Assembly: GCA_963848335.1 (NCBI GenBank)
Contig: CAWKDD010000001.1
Location: 124,001 to 188,000, forward strand
Reading direction: 5' to 3'
Length of the DNA: 64,000 nucleotides
DNA from: Chersky-840 sp963848335
GTDB taxonomy: Bacteria; Actinomycetota; Acidimicrobiia; Acidimicrobiales; UBA8190
In this document: positions 25,089-33,111 of the stretch, piece after piece
Layout of the letters: each line of letters opens with the position of its first letter
Numbering within the stretch: position 1 is the first letter of the stretch
Notes under the pieces: model-generated
What the model was told of the DNA's origin: nothing
Database searches by the model: none
Seen by the model: only the letters and a program-made list of their open reading frames with translations
Position numbers and translations under genes: made by a program

Positions 25089-26264
25089 ATGGAGATCGGC
25101 TACACCGACGAGCAACAGACGCTGCGCCAGGAGCTGCGCGAGTACTACGAGAACCTGCTCACGCCCGAGGTCGAGGCGGAGCTGGCCCAGAGCCACGGCA
25201 TCGGGCCCACGGTCCGGCGGATCACCAAGCAGATGGCCAGCGACGGGTGGCTGGGGATCGGCTGGCCCAAGGAGTACGGGGGCCAGGGGCGCTCGGCCAT
25301 CGAGCAGTTCATCTTCTTCGACGAGTCGATGCGCTCCGGTGCGCCCGTGCCCATGCTCACCATCAACACCGTCGGCCCCACCATCATGAACTTCGGCACC
25401 GATGAGCAGAAGGCCTTCTTCCTGCCCAAGATCCTGGCCGGGGAGATCCACTTCTGCATCGGCTACTCCGAGCCCCAGGCCGGGACAGACCTCGCCGCCT
25501 TGCAGACTCGGGGTGTGGTGGACGGTGAGGAGCTCGTCATCAACGGGCAGAAGATCTTCACCTCGCTGGCCGGGGACGCCGACTACTGCTGGTTGGCCGT
25601 GAGAACGGACCCCGACTCTTCCAAGCACAAGGGCATCTCCATGGTGATCGTCCCCATGAACACGCCCGGCGTTCGGGTGGTGCCCATGCAGCTGCTCGGG
25701 GACCACAACATCAACTACACCTTCTGGGAGGACGTGCGGGTCCCGCTCGCGAACGTGGTGGGCGGGCTCAACAACGGGTGGAGCCTGATCACCAACCAGC
25801 TCAACCACGAGCGCGTCACCCTGTGCTCGCCTGGGATCATCGAACGCGCCCTCGGTGACGTGCGGAGATGGGCCCAGGACACCACCCTCGCCGACGGGCG
25901 GCGTGTCATCGACCAGGAATGGGTGCGCATCGCCCTGGCCCGGGTGCACGCCAAGCTGGAATTCCTCCGGCTCATCAACTGGAAGGTGGCCTGGAACGGT
26001 ACCCAGGGCCACCTCGACGTCGCCGACGCCTCCTCGATCAAAGTGTTCGGCACCGAGTTCTACATGGAGGCCCTGCGGACGCTGTCGGAGGTCGTGGGCC
26101 AGTCCGGGTACCTGCGGGGAGGGTCGGCCGAGGAGGTCCTGCGGGGACGGCTCGAGGCCTACACCCGAGGCCTGGTCATCTTGACCTTCGGTGGCGGGAC
26201 CAACGAGATCCAGCGCGACCTGATCGCCATCTTCGGCCTCGGCATGCCGCGGTCGCTTCGCTAG
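25089..26264 (+). CDS. fadE26: Acyl-CoA dehydrogenase, FadE26-like subunit
   Basis: A 391-residue acyl-CoA dehydrogenase with the long-subunit features of actinobacterial heteromeric enzymes: LGIGWPKEYGGQG, the FAD/substrate segment GYSEPQAGTDLA, KIFTSLAGDADY, NQLNHERV and the C-terminal FGGGTNEIQRD. In mycobacteria FadE26 pairs with FadE27 (ChsE4-ChsE5) as an alpha2beta2 enzyme that oxidises the full-length cholesterol side-chain thioester. The partner gene follows 14 bp downstream. It lies under the KstR-type site at 25045-25058. FadE26 versus another steroid FadE is judged from memory of family sequences and context. Confidence 0.75.
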   Translation: MEIGYTDEQQTLRQELREYYENLLTPEVEAELAQSHGIGPTVRRITKQMASDGWLGIGWPKEYGGQGRSAIEQFIFFDESMRSGAPVPMLTINTVGPTIMNFGTDEQKAFFLPKILAGEIHFCIGYSEPQAGTDLAALQTRGVVDGEELVINGQKIFTSLAGDADYCWLAVRTDPDSSKHKGISMVIVPMNTPGVRVVPMQLLGDHNINYTFWEDVRVPLANVVGGLNNGWSLITNQLNHERVTLCSPGIIERALGDVRRWAQDTTLADGRRVIDQEWVRIALARVHAKLEFLRLINWKVAWNGTQGHLDVADASSIKVFGTEFYMEALRTLSEVVGQSGYLRGGSAEEVLRGRLEAYTRGLVILTFGGGTNEIQRDLIAIFGLGMPRSLR

Positions 26265-26278
26265 AAAGGGCACACGAC

Positions 26279-27397
26279 GTGGACTTCTCCTTCACCGAGG
26301 AGCAGGAGGCCGTCCGGGACCTGGCGGCACGGATCTTCTCCGATCTCGCCACGCCCGAACGCCTGAAGGAGGTCGAGGCCTCCGACGAGCGTTTCGACCG
26401 CAAGCTCTGGGGTGAGCTCGCCTCCGCCGGGTTGCTCGGCATCGGGCTGCCCGAAGCCGTCGGCGGAGCCGGTCTGGGTTTCGTGGCGGTGGGCATCGTG
26501 GCGGAGGAGGCAGGGAGGACCGCCGCCGCCGTACCGTTCGTGGCCGGCGCGGTGCTCGGCGCCGGGACGATCGCCGAGTTCGGCGACGCCGCGCAGTGCC
26601 GGCGCTTCATCGAGCCCTTCGTGACCGGCGACGTCGTTCTCAGCGCCGCGCTCGTCGAGCAGGGGGGCGACCCCGCCAATCCGGCCACGACGGCCACGCG
26701 CCACGGCGACGGTTGGCGACTCGACGGCACCAAGTCCTTCGTCCCCGCCGGGATGCTGGCGCAGGCCCTGGTGGTCTCGGCCCGCACCGACGACGGCATC
26801 GGACTGTTCGTCGTCGACCCGGCCGCGCCGGGCGTGTCGCGCCGCCCCCAGGAGGCCACCAGCCGCCAGATCGAGGCCGAGCTCGAGCTTTCGGGCGTCG
26901 AGGTTGGGCCTGACGGCGTTCTCGTGACGGGTCCGGGTGGGTCCGACGCGTTGCGGTGGCTGCTCGAGCACGCCGAGGCCGCGCTGTGCCTGTGCGTGGC
27001 GGGTGCCTGTGACACCGCGGTCAAGCTCACCGCCCAGTACACGTCGCAGCGGGAGCAATTCGGAAAGCCGATCGCCACCTTTCAGGCCGTCGGCCAGCGT
27101 GCCGCCGACGCCTACATCGATGCCGAGGCGGTCCGGCTCACGGCGTGGCAGGCGGTGTGGCGGCTGTCAGAGGGCTTGCCGGCGACGAGCGAGGTGGCGG
27201 TGGCGAAGTACTGGGCCGACGAGGGTGCGCAGCGCGTCGTGCACGCCGCCCAGCACCTGCACGGCGGGATGGGCGTGGACCGCGACTACCCGTTGCACCG
27301 TTACTACCTCCTCGTGAAGCACCTGGCGCTGACCCTCGGGGGCGCCACCACCAGCCTGTTGCGGCTGGGTGAGGTGCTCGCCGACGAGCCTGCGTAG
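26279..27397 (+). CDS. fadE27: Acyl-CoA dehydrogenase, FadE27-like subunit
   Basis: A 372-residue acyl-CoA dehydrogenase of the shorter, divergent-subunit type. The N-terminal MDFSFTEEQEAVRDLA, the ERFDRKLWGELASAGLL stretch, QREQFGKPIATFQAVGQRAADAYID and the C-terminal LGGATTSLLRLGEVL resemble FadE27. It lacks the GGGTNEIQ-type segment of its partner, as expected when the two subunits build a shared active site. The GTG start lies 14 bp after the upstream stop with AAAGGG before it. Co-expression with the FadE26-like protein is near certain. Confidence 0.75.
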   Translation: MDFSFTEEQEAVRDLAARIFSDLATPERLKEVEASDERFDRKLWGELASAGLLGIGLPEAVGGAGLGFVAVGIVAEEAGRTAAAVPFVAGAVLGAGTIAEFGDAAQCRRFIEPFVTGDVVLSAALVEQGGDPANPATTATRHGDGWRLDGTKSFVPAGMLAQALVVSARTDDGIGLFVVDPAAPGVSRRPQEATSRQIEAELELSGVEVGPDGVLVTGPGGSDALRWLLEHAEAALCLCVAGACDTAVKLTAQYTSQREQFGKPIATFQAVGQRAADAYIDAEAVRLTAWQAVWRLSEGLPATSEVAVAKYWADEGAQRVVHAAQHLHGGMGVDRDYPLHRYYLLVKHLALTLGGATTSLLRLGEVLADEPA

Positions 27398-27406
27398 CGC
27401 GCCGCG

Positions 27407-28453
27407 TCAGCCGATCCGGTTGACCTTGGCACCGTCGAGCTCGCCCACGAATTCGGCGCCGAGCGCCTGCGAGGGCGTGTAGGCGCCGGGCGCGATGGTG
27501 CCCGCCGACAGACGCTGGGCGACGCGCACCACCGAGTCGGCGGTGAGGTCGTAAGGGTCGAGCGTGGTCACGGTCCCGCTCACCGAGCGGCCGTCCCCGT
27601 CGGTCACCTCTCCCCACAACTGGCCCTGGGTCTTGCCCCGGGTCTCGGCCGACGGGCCGGGGAGTCTCCCGACGATTCGCTTCAACAGCCCCTGGACCAC
27701 CCGGGTCCGCGTGGCGGCGCCGCCCACCTGTGCCAGCGCCATCATGGGGGCGATGGCGGGCGGAAGCGCCGCGTACACCACGATGTCACCGATCCCGGTG
27801 GAGTGATAGGCGGTGGCGACGTCGCCCCAGGCGATGGCGTGCGCGTTCGCCTTCCCGTCGGCGAACTCGACCTCACGGCGACGACGGTCGGCCGGAATAG
27901 GGCCGATCACCCCGCCGACGCGGGCCCGTCCCGCCGTCCCCAGCGATTCCATCGCCGTCTTGGCCGTTCCCGGGCTCACGCCGCCCGTGGCGCGGATGGC
28001 GAGCTCGAGGCGCACGGCTCCGGGTAGCGCCCGCGCCAGCATGGCGGCCAGGCAGTCCGAGGGCACCACGTCGAAGCCCGCTCCGGGCAGCAGCACCACC
28101 CCGGCGGCGCGGGCCTCGTCGTGGCGGGCGAGGACCGCCTCGAACACGTCGATCTCCCCGGTGATGTCGAGGTAGTGCGTCTTGGTGGCGAGACATGCGT
28201 CCACCATCGGCTCCGAGGTCGCCGAGAACGGTCCTGCACAGTGCGCGACCACGTCGAAGCCTTCGAGGGCGCGGCGCAACGCGGCAGGGTCGGTCAGGTC
28301 GACGGTGCGGTGTTCGAGCTCGAAGCGCTCGCCGAGGGCCCGCAGCCGGTGCTCGTCGCGCCCGGCGAGCACCGGGAGCTCCCCGCGCTCGGTCGCCAGC
28401 GCCGCCACCAGGCGTCCCGTATAGCCGTATGCGCCGTAGACCATCCAGCTCAC
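27407..28453 (-). CDS. Saccharopine dehydrogenase-like / trans-acting enoyl reductase family protein
   Basis: A 348-residue Rossmann-fold protein. The N-terminal VYGAYGYTGRLVA is an NAD(P)-binding glycine motif and is followed by AGRDEHRLRALGERF, DVVAHCAGPF and THYLDITGE, the pattern of the saccharopine-dehydrogenase-like family that includes mycobacterial trans-acting enoyl reductases. Those act in lipid or phthiocerol synthesis; here a lipid or sterol-intermediate reductase is plausible but unproven. It converges on the FadE27-like gene with a nine-base gap. Confidence 0.8.
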   Translation of the reverse strand: MSWMVYGAYGYTGRLVAALATERGELPVLAGRDEHRLRALGERFELEHRTVDLTDPAALRRALEGFDVVAHCAGPFSATSEPMVDACLATKTHYLDITGEIDVFEAVLARHDEARAAGVVLLPGAGFDVVPSDCLAAMLARALPGAVRLELAIRATGGVSPGTAKTAMESLGTAGRARVGGVIGPIPADRRRREVEFADGKANAHAIAWGDVATAYHSTGIGDIVVYAALPPAIAPMMALAQVGGAATRTRVVQGLLKRIVGRLPGPSAETRGKTQGQLWGEVTDGDGRSVSGTVTTLDPYDLTADSVVRVAQRLSAGTIAPGAYTPSQALGAEFVGELDGAKVNRIG

Positions 28454-28553
28454 GCGCCCACCTCGGTGCTCGGAACGACGGGGTCACCCTACCGGGCGTC
28501 AGGCTCCGGGTCCTGCGATGCCACTATCGTTGTATCGGCCCTGGGAGGTGCCC

Positions 28554-28931
28554 GTGAAGCACGTCCGGAAGGTGTTGGTGCTGGTCGCGGTCCTGGTCGT
28601 CTACTTCGTCGTGTTCGGTGCGATCTTCGGTTCCCATCGGCTGCGCGTGGACTTCTGGCCCCTGGACCAGTCCGTGGACGGGCCCAACGTGTACGCCTCG
28701 TTCATCTGGCTCCCCATTGCCTTCATCGGGGGCTGGATCGGCAGCGAGATACGTGGCGCACGCAATCTCGAGAAGCAGAAGGTGTTGTTCGAGGAGCACG
28801 CCAAGATCATCGACAAGAAGCTCGACGAGCACCACCTCCGGATGGCGAAATTGCTGGGCGTAACCGACACGGCCACCGCCGACACCCTCGACGCCACGCC
28901 GGGGGACCGCCAGCTCGACGCCACGACGTAG
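28554..28931 (+). CDS. Small membrane protein, unknown function
   Basis: A 125-residue protein with two hydrophobic segments (about residues 6-26 and 49-66) and a charged C-terminal helix, LEKQKVLFEEHAKIIDKKLDEHHLRMAKLLG, likely a coiled coil. No family recognised. The GTG start has GGGAGG seven bases upstream. It is divergent from the saccharopine dehydrogenase-like gene. Confidence 0.6.
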   Translation: MKHVRKVLVLVAVLVVYFVVFGAIFGSHRLRVDFWPLDQSVDGPNVYASFIWLPIAFIGGWIGSEIRGARNLEKQKVLFEEHAKIIDKKLDEHHLRMAKLLGVTDTATADTLDATPGDRQLDATT

Positions 28932-29001
28932 CACCGCATTCCGTCAGGGGTGGCGTGGGTCGGGTGTGTCGCCGACCAGGCCGTCGACGTCCGAGGGCAG
29001 C

Positions 29002-29484
29002 TCAACTCCCGGGCGGGGGGAGCAGAGGCCGAGTCACGAGCACCATGGTGGCGGCGAGACCTGCATCGCGGTGGACCAGCCCGGCCAGGTACCCGGGATC
29101 GCAGATCATGTCCACGAAGGCGTCGGTGTCGGGGTACTCCATCACCGCGACCTGGTTCCACGACGACGCCGTCCCGATCAGCACCTGCTCCACCTCGTTG
29201 ACCATCGTCAGGCGTCCACCCCGACGGGTCACGTGGTCGATGGCCACGATGCCGTAACGACCGTAGGCCTGGGCCCCGGTCAGGCCGCTCCCGGCCAACT
29301 CGTGGCCGACGGGGTACCGGGCGAGATCGTGGTACGCGAGCAGGTTCACGAACTGCAGCGGTCCGCCCAGATCGGCCGCCACCAGAGCCCGGAGCTGCCC
29401 GGCGTCGGGATTCAGGTCACCCCCGCCATGCTCGCCCAGCCGGCCCAACAGTGCGTCGATCTCCTCATGGGTGCGCTTGGTCAC
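29002..29484 (-). CDS. DUF1330-like protein
   Basis: A 160-residue protein. The core LQFVNLLAYHDLARYP...GAQAYGRYG, the NEVEQVLIG strand, SWNQVAVMEYPDTDAFVDM and the downstream ITD/ICDPGYLAGLVHRDAGL segment follow the layout of DUF1330/dimeric alpha-beta barrel proteins. Function unknown; similar proteins sit near lipid or steroid genes in actinobacteria. GTG start at 29484, convergent with the small membrane gene before it and divergent from the sigma factor. Confidence 0.65.
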   Translation of the reverse strand: MTKRTHEEIDALLGRLGEHGGGDLNPDAGQLRALVAADLGGPLQFVNLLAYHDLARYPVGHELAGSGLTGAQAYGRYGIVAIDHVTRRGGRLTMVNEVEQVLIGTASSWNQVAVMEYPDTDAFVDMICDPGYLAGLVHRDAGLAATMVLVTRPLLPPPGS

Positions 29485-29606
29485 GGTTTCCCTCGCTCGA
29501 GCCGGGCCCGGGGCCTCGGACCTGACTGGTGGCACCGTAGTGCCGGGTGTGCCCCCGTGCCTGAGGCGCACCTCACCACTTGATGCATGTCTTTCGACGC
29601 CCGCGA

Positions 29607-29633
29607 GCAACCTTTTGGGGTGCGACGACGGTT
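29607..29633 (+). promoter_or_regulatory. Candidate ECF-type promoter of the sigma factor gene
   Basis: GCAACC (29607-29612), a 16-bp spacer and CGGTT (29629-29633) resemble ECF sigma promoters with an AAC-containing -35 and a CGT/CGG -10. It lies just 11 bases before the ATG of the sigma factor, as expected for autoregulation. Only a consensus match supports it. Confidence 0.35.
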
Positions 29634-29643
29634 AATTGAAGTG

Positions 29644-30249
29644 ATGAACCTCACGGGGCGGGACCGGGCCAGGGAGGAATTCGAGCAGTTCGTGACCGGC
29701 TCCGCCGACGCCCTGCTGCGGACCGCCTACTCGCTGGTCTGGGACCTCACCGCGGCCGAGGACCTCGTCCAGGAATGCCTGTTGCGGACGGCCCGCCACT
29801 GGCCCCGCGTGCGCTCCATGGACCACCCCCGGGCCTACGCCCGGCGGGTGCTCGTCAACCTGGCCCTCGACGGCTCCGGGGGCCGGCATCGCCACCTGTC
29901 GGAGCTGGACGTGGGCCACCGCGTGGCCCTCGAGAGCCGCCACGACGAGGCGGCGGCGCGAGCGCTGGGGATGGTGGAGACCACGTCCGAGCTGATCGAC
30001 GCGCTCGGCACGCTCGCGCCGCGCCAGAGGGCGGTGCTGGCCCTCCGCTACTTCGAGGATCTCTCCGAGGCCCAGGTGGCCGAGATCCTGGGCTGCTCGG
30101 TGGGCAGCGTCAAGAGCACCGCCTGGCGCGCCTTGGACCGGTTGCGACACGTTCTCGTGCCCGCCGCCATGGACGGACCGCCCCTCGACTCACACCGGAA
30201 CACCGAGACCAACGGAGCCCACGATGACGAACCAGCAACTCGAATCTGA
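29644..30249 (+). CDS. ECF RNA polymerase sigma factor (SigE/SigM-like)
   Basis: A 201-residue extracytoplasmic-function sigma factor. Region 2 is seen in LLRTAYSLVWDLTAAEDLVQECLLRTA, with the polymerase-binding DLVQE motif, and region 4 in LAPRQRAVLALRYFEDLSEAQVAEILGCSVGSVKSTAWRALDRLR with its helix-turn-helix. The layout fits the actinobacterial SigE-family ECF type. The ATG at 29644 follows an in-frame upstream extension that is not conserved in character. The 3' end overlaps the next gene by 26 bp, so its product is the likely regulator. Confidence 0.9.
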   Translation: MNLTGRDRAREEFEQFVTGSADALLRTAYSLVWDLTAAEDLVQECLLRTARHWPRVRSMDHPRAYARRVLVNLALDGSGGRHRHLSELDVGHRVALESRHDEAAARALGMVETTSELIDALGTLAPRQRAVLALRYFEDLSEAQVAEILGCSVGSVKSTAWRALDRLRHVLVPAAMDGPPLDSHRNTETNGAHDDEPATRI

Positions 30250-31141
30250 CCTGCGGGAGGCGTTCTCCCTCCATGCCTCGGACATCCCGGGCGACGCCGG
30301 TGCGCGCCTGCGCGGGATCGACTACCGGCCTCGGTCGAGCCGCATCTCGTCGAGGGTCACGGTGGGAGCACTGGCGGGCGCGGCCGTGACCACCGGCGCG
30401 GTGGTGTCGGCCGTCGTGTTCGGCAGCGCCCAGGCGGCATTCGCGGGCTGGAGCCCCTCACCGACGCTCTTGGTCTCGGCAGGGCAAACCTCCAGCGCCG
30501 ACACCACCTGCCAGGCGCAGATGGCCGCGAGCCCGGGGTTCTCCGACACGACGGCGGGGAGCGGATGGAGCGCCGTGGCCTCCGACGTCCGGGGACCGTT
30601 CACCTTGGTGATCTACCAGGACGGCGCCGCCCATGCCACGTGCCTGACGGGACCTTCGATCACGGTGGTCTCGCGCAGCTCGGGCAACGGCGCTTCCATG
30701 ACGGTCTCGGGCGGTGCCACCGCTACGCCCGGAACCGAAAGCCGCGGCTCGACCATGATCGGCAGATTCACGTCGGGAAGCATCACCCAGATGTCGGTCG
30801 ACCATCTTGCGTCGACGAGCCAGGGCGCCTACACGGTCGTGACCGGACAGGTGGAAGCGGGGGTGACGGGCGTGACCCTCGTGCGCAGCGACGGTGAGCG
30901 CGTCCAGACCAGCGTCAACAACGGACTGTTCGTGGCCTGGTGGCCCGGGACAGCGGACGCCACCGCGGCCGAGATCACGACGGCCCAGGGGGAGACCACC
31001 CAGACGCTCGAGCCGGCGCCTCCGCTTCCCGCCCCCGGGAGCGGGTCGTGCAACGCGGGGTCACAGGCGACCTCGTCCTCGGTGGTGTGCACCGGTGGGA
31101 CGGGCGACGGAGGGTCGGGAGGCGCTTCGGTCGACGGGTAG
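30224..31141 (+). CDS. Single-pass membrane protein, putative sigma-factor partner
   Basis: A 305-residue protein with a 45-residue cytoplasmic N-terminus, one membrane segment (about residues 46-70) and a 230-residue Ser/Thr/Gly-rich exterior ending in a Gly-rich tail. The N-terminus has no HxxxCxxC zinc anti-sigma motif, so it is not a typical ZAS-domain anti-sigma factor, but the topology and the 26-bp overlap with the ECF gene suggest it controls the sigma factor. Four cysteines in the exterior part could form disulfides. No family recognised. Confidence 0.6.
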   Translation: MTNQQLESDLREAFSLHASDIPGDAGARLRGIDYRPRSSRISSRVTVGALAGAAVTTGAVVSAVVFGSAQAAFAGWSPSPTLLVSAGQTSSADTTCQAQMAASPGFSDTTAGSGWSAVASDVRGPFTLVIYQDGAAHATCLTGPSITVVSRSSGNGASMTVSGGATATPGTESRGSTMIGRFTSGSITQMSVDHLASTSQGAYTVVTGQVEAGVTGVTLVRSDGERVQTSVNNGLFVAWWPGTADATAAEITTAQGETTQTLEPAPPLPAPGSGSCNAGSQATSSSVVCTGGTGDGGSGGASVDG

Positions 31142-31220
31142 CCCGTCCCGACACGTCCATGGGAGTGCCGGCGCCTGCGGTGCAGTAGCGTGACCCGTCC
31201 GAGGTGAAGGGAGTCCGGGG

Positions 31221-31532
31221 ATGTGGGCACAGCTGATCACGACGCGTCTGAAGCCGGGCAAGGAAGACGATCTGCCGAAGGTGACCGAGCAACTCCGGGC
31301 GGTCGAACGTCCGGGTTCAGGTCTGGTGCGGTCGTTGGCCATGCGGGACCAGAACGACCCGAGCCGGGTCTACATGCTGGCTGTCTTCGAGAGCGAGGAG
31401 AAGGCTCGCGCCCGTGAGAGCGATCCGCGGCGTCAGGAGGAACTGCATGGCGCCAGGGAGGCGATGGCCGAGATCTTCGACGGCGCTCCGGAGTTCGTCG
31501 ACCTCACCGTGGTGGAAGAATTCACGCCGTAG
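31221..31532 (+). CDS. Small antibiotic-monooxygenase-like (ABM) domain protein
   Basis: A 103-residue single-domain protein beginning MWAQLITTRLKPGKEDDLPKV, with the SLAMRDQNDPSRVYMLAVFESEEKARARES central part of a dimeric ferredoxin-like fold. ABM-like domains oxidise polycyclic substrates or degrade haem, but many have no known activity. A GTGAAGGGAG ribosome-binding stretch precedes the ATG. Confidence 0.65.
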   Translation: MWAQLITTRLKPGKEDDLPKVTEQLRAVERPGSGLVRSLAMRDQNDPSRVYMLAVFESEEKARARESDPRRQEELHGAREAMAEIFDGAPEFVDLTVVEEFTP

Positions 31533-31578
31533 GGCGCAGGAAGCCATCTGTCACCGGGTTCGCAGCCGGACGGGGTTC

Positions 31579-32187
31579 TCAGCGCACGCTCACGACCACC
31601 GAACCCACGGCACGGTCATGCCATGCCTGTCGCTTCCCGTCCCACAGGGGCGACAAGACGTTCAAGATCCCCGGGATCACGAACAGGTAGAAGAGGCCGA
31701 CGTAGATGAGCCACCGGCCCAGGGCGCGGCCGAAGCCGATGGTGCTCCCCGTTGCCCGGGAGCGGACCGCGATCCCGAGCACCCGCTTGCCCACGGTCTG
31801 GCTCTGTCCGTCCAGGGTCGCGAAGTAGATGACCTCTGCCGCCAGGACCACCGCCGATGCGAAGTTGAACGGCGCCGGGACGTACCGGTGGGTGCCACCG
31901 GTGAACGGGTCGGTGAGCGAGGTCGAGGTCGTGGCGGCCACGATCCACAGGAACATGGCACCGGGGATCGAGATCACGAGCGTGTCTATGAGCAGGGCTG
32001 CGACGCGCTGGCCCCAGGTGGCGAGGGGCCGGCCCAACACGTCGAGCGGTCCGGACCGGGACAGGCCCTGACCGAAGGATGCGGGCGAGCCGAACGGATC
32101 GGGGGGCGAGGGCGCCGGCGACGGGAACCGAGGCGGAGAGCCCCGAGGCGGGGGACTGCCCGGGCCGTCCGGTCTCTGGTCGTCCAC
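31579..32187 (-). CDS. RDD family membrane protein
   Basis: A 202-residue membrane protein. A Pro-rich N-terminal tail of about 55 residues precedes the RDD domain, recognised by WGQRVAALLIDTLVI and TVGKRVLGIAVR, with three to four membrane segments and the late DGKRQAWHDRAVGSVVV ending. RDD proteins are of mostly unknown function; some are sodium/proton antiporters. GTG start. Confidence 0.85.
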   Translation of the reverse strand: MDDQRPDGPGSPPPRGSPPRFPSPAPSPPDPFGSPASFGQGLSRSGPLDVLGRPLATWGQRVAALLIDTLVISIPGAMFLWIVAATTSTSLTDPFTGGTHRYVPAPFNFASAVVLAAEVIYFATLDGQSQTVGKRVLGIAVRSRATGSTIGFGRALGRWLIYVGLFYLFVIPGILNVLSPLWDGKRQAWHDRAVGSVVVSVR

Positions 32188-32340
32188 GACGCCTCCCGCT
32201 GATGTGGCTCACCGGCACTGTACTTCTCTGATCCACCTTGCTTCTCCGGTCCAACTCCTCCTCCGGCCCCCTTCGTCCATCTCCGTCGAGAGCCCGGCGG
32301 GGCGCCGATGCCGCCATCGCCCGCGGGGTACCCTCGCTCG

Positions 32341-32847
32341 ATGACCGACAATGCCCAGCCCCATCCCCGTGACGAGATCCAGGCCGTGGTCGATCGCTAC
32401 CACCAGTTGCGCCGGCGCATCGACGAGGGCCTCGAGCCCAACGGCTTCGGGGCCCTGGCCGACTTCTACACCGACGACGCCGTCTACGTGGACGCGGCGT
32501 GGGGTCGCATCGAGGGCAAGGAGGCGATCGCCCACTGGCTCGAGCACTCGATGGTCGGGCTGGGCGACTGGAAGTTCCCTGTCGAGTTCACGGCCATCGA
32601 GGGGGACGACGTCATCGTGAAGTGGACCCAGATCATCCCCGGCGTCCGAGCCGACGGGAGGCCCTACACCCAGTCGGCCTACTCACGGTTGCGCTACGCC
32701 GGCGGGGGGAAGTTCTGCTACGAGGAGGACACCTACAACATGGTCCACGTCCTGGAGGACGTGGCGGCGAGCGGGTGGGCGCCCACCGAGCCCATGAACG
32801 TGCCCCCGGCCCACCCCGACCGTGACTGGTCGCTGCCCCTGGATTGA
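32341..32847 (+). CDS. SnoaL-like (NTF2-fold) protein
   Basis: A 168-residue NTF2-fold protein, paralogous in pattern to the product of 19358-19822: GALADFYTDDAVYVDAAWGRIEGKEAIAHWL, PYTQSAYSRLRYAG and YEEDTYNMVHVL. The fold is shared with ketosteroid isomerases, but the usual Tyr/Asp catalytic set cannot be confirmed by eye. TACCCT (32329-32334) ends six bases before the ATG, so translation is probably leaderless. Confidence 0.75.
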   Translation: MTDNAQPHPRDEIQAVVDRYHQLRRRIDEGLEPNGFGALADFYTDDAVYVDAAWGRIEGKEAIAHWLEHSMVGLGDWKFPVEFTAIEGDDVIVKWTQIIPGVRADGRPYTQSAYSRLRYAGGGKFCYEEDTYNMVHVLEDVAASGWAPTEPMNVPPAHPDRDWSLPLD

Positions 32848-33031
32848 AGGGTGAGCCCGCGCGCTCGTCTTGATACGTCGTCATCGCTGCACGGTCACGA
32901 GCGAATGGCCCCAGTGCCGACCAGGTCAGCGTCACGGCAGGCGGTACTGCCACGACGCCGACCCGAAAGGCTTGTCAACATTGGCGATGCGGCGGCCACG
33001 GGAGCAGGTCACTGTGTAGGGGCAACGTCCG

Positions 33032-33044
33032 TTGTGATTCACAA
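33032..33044. promoter_or_regulatory. Perfect 13-bp palindrome upstream of secreted protein
   Basis: TTGTGA-T-TCACAA is a perfect inverted repeat with a one-base centre, 67 bases before the ATG at 33112. TTGTCA near 32969-32974 could be a -35 element. The 264-bp gap from 32848 to 33111 otherwise shows nothing and is less GC-rich than its surroundings. A regulator-binding site is plausible; the half-sites resemble CRP/FNR but the spacing does not. Confidence 0.4.
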
Positions 33045-33111
33045 ATGGACTTCCACGAGAGCGCATTAGGTCTTTCCGACTGGCGTGTCTTCCGGCGGAG
33101 GAAGGGACGCA

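Noticed and set aside
23721..26273. Minus-strand open frame of 850 codons covering thiolase and the antisense of fadE26
   Set aside because: Only the thiolase part, from ATG 24923, looks like protein; the rest is antisense shadow of the FadE26-like gene.
29610..29633. AACC...GGTT as a further KstR-type site
   Set aside because: The half-sites are about 17 bases apart rather than two, and it fits an ECF promoter better.
33032..33044. CRP/FNR binding site
   Set aside because: Those sites need about six bases between TGTGA and TCACA; here there is one. Kept only as an unidentified palindrome.
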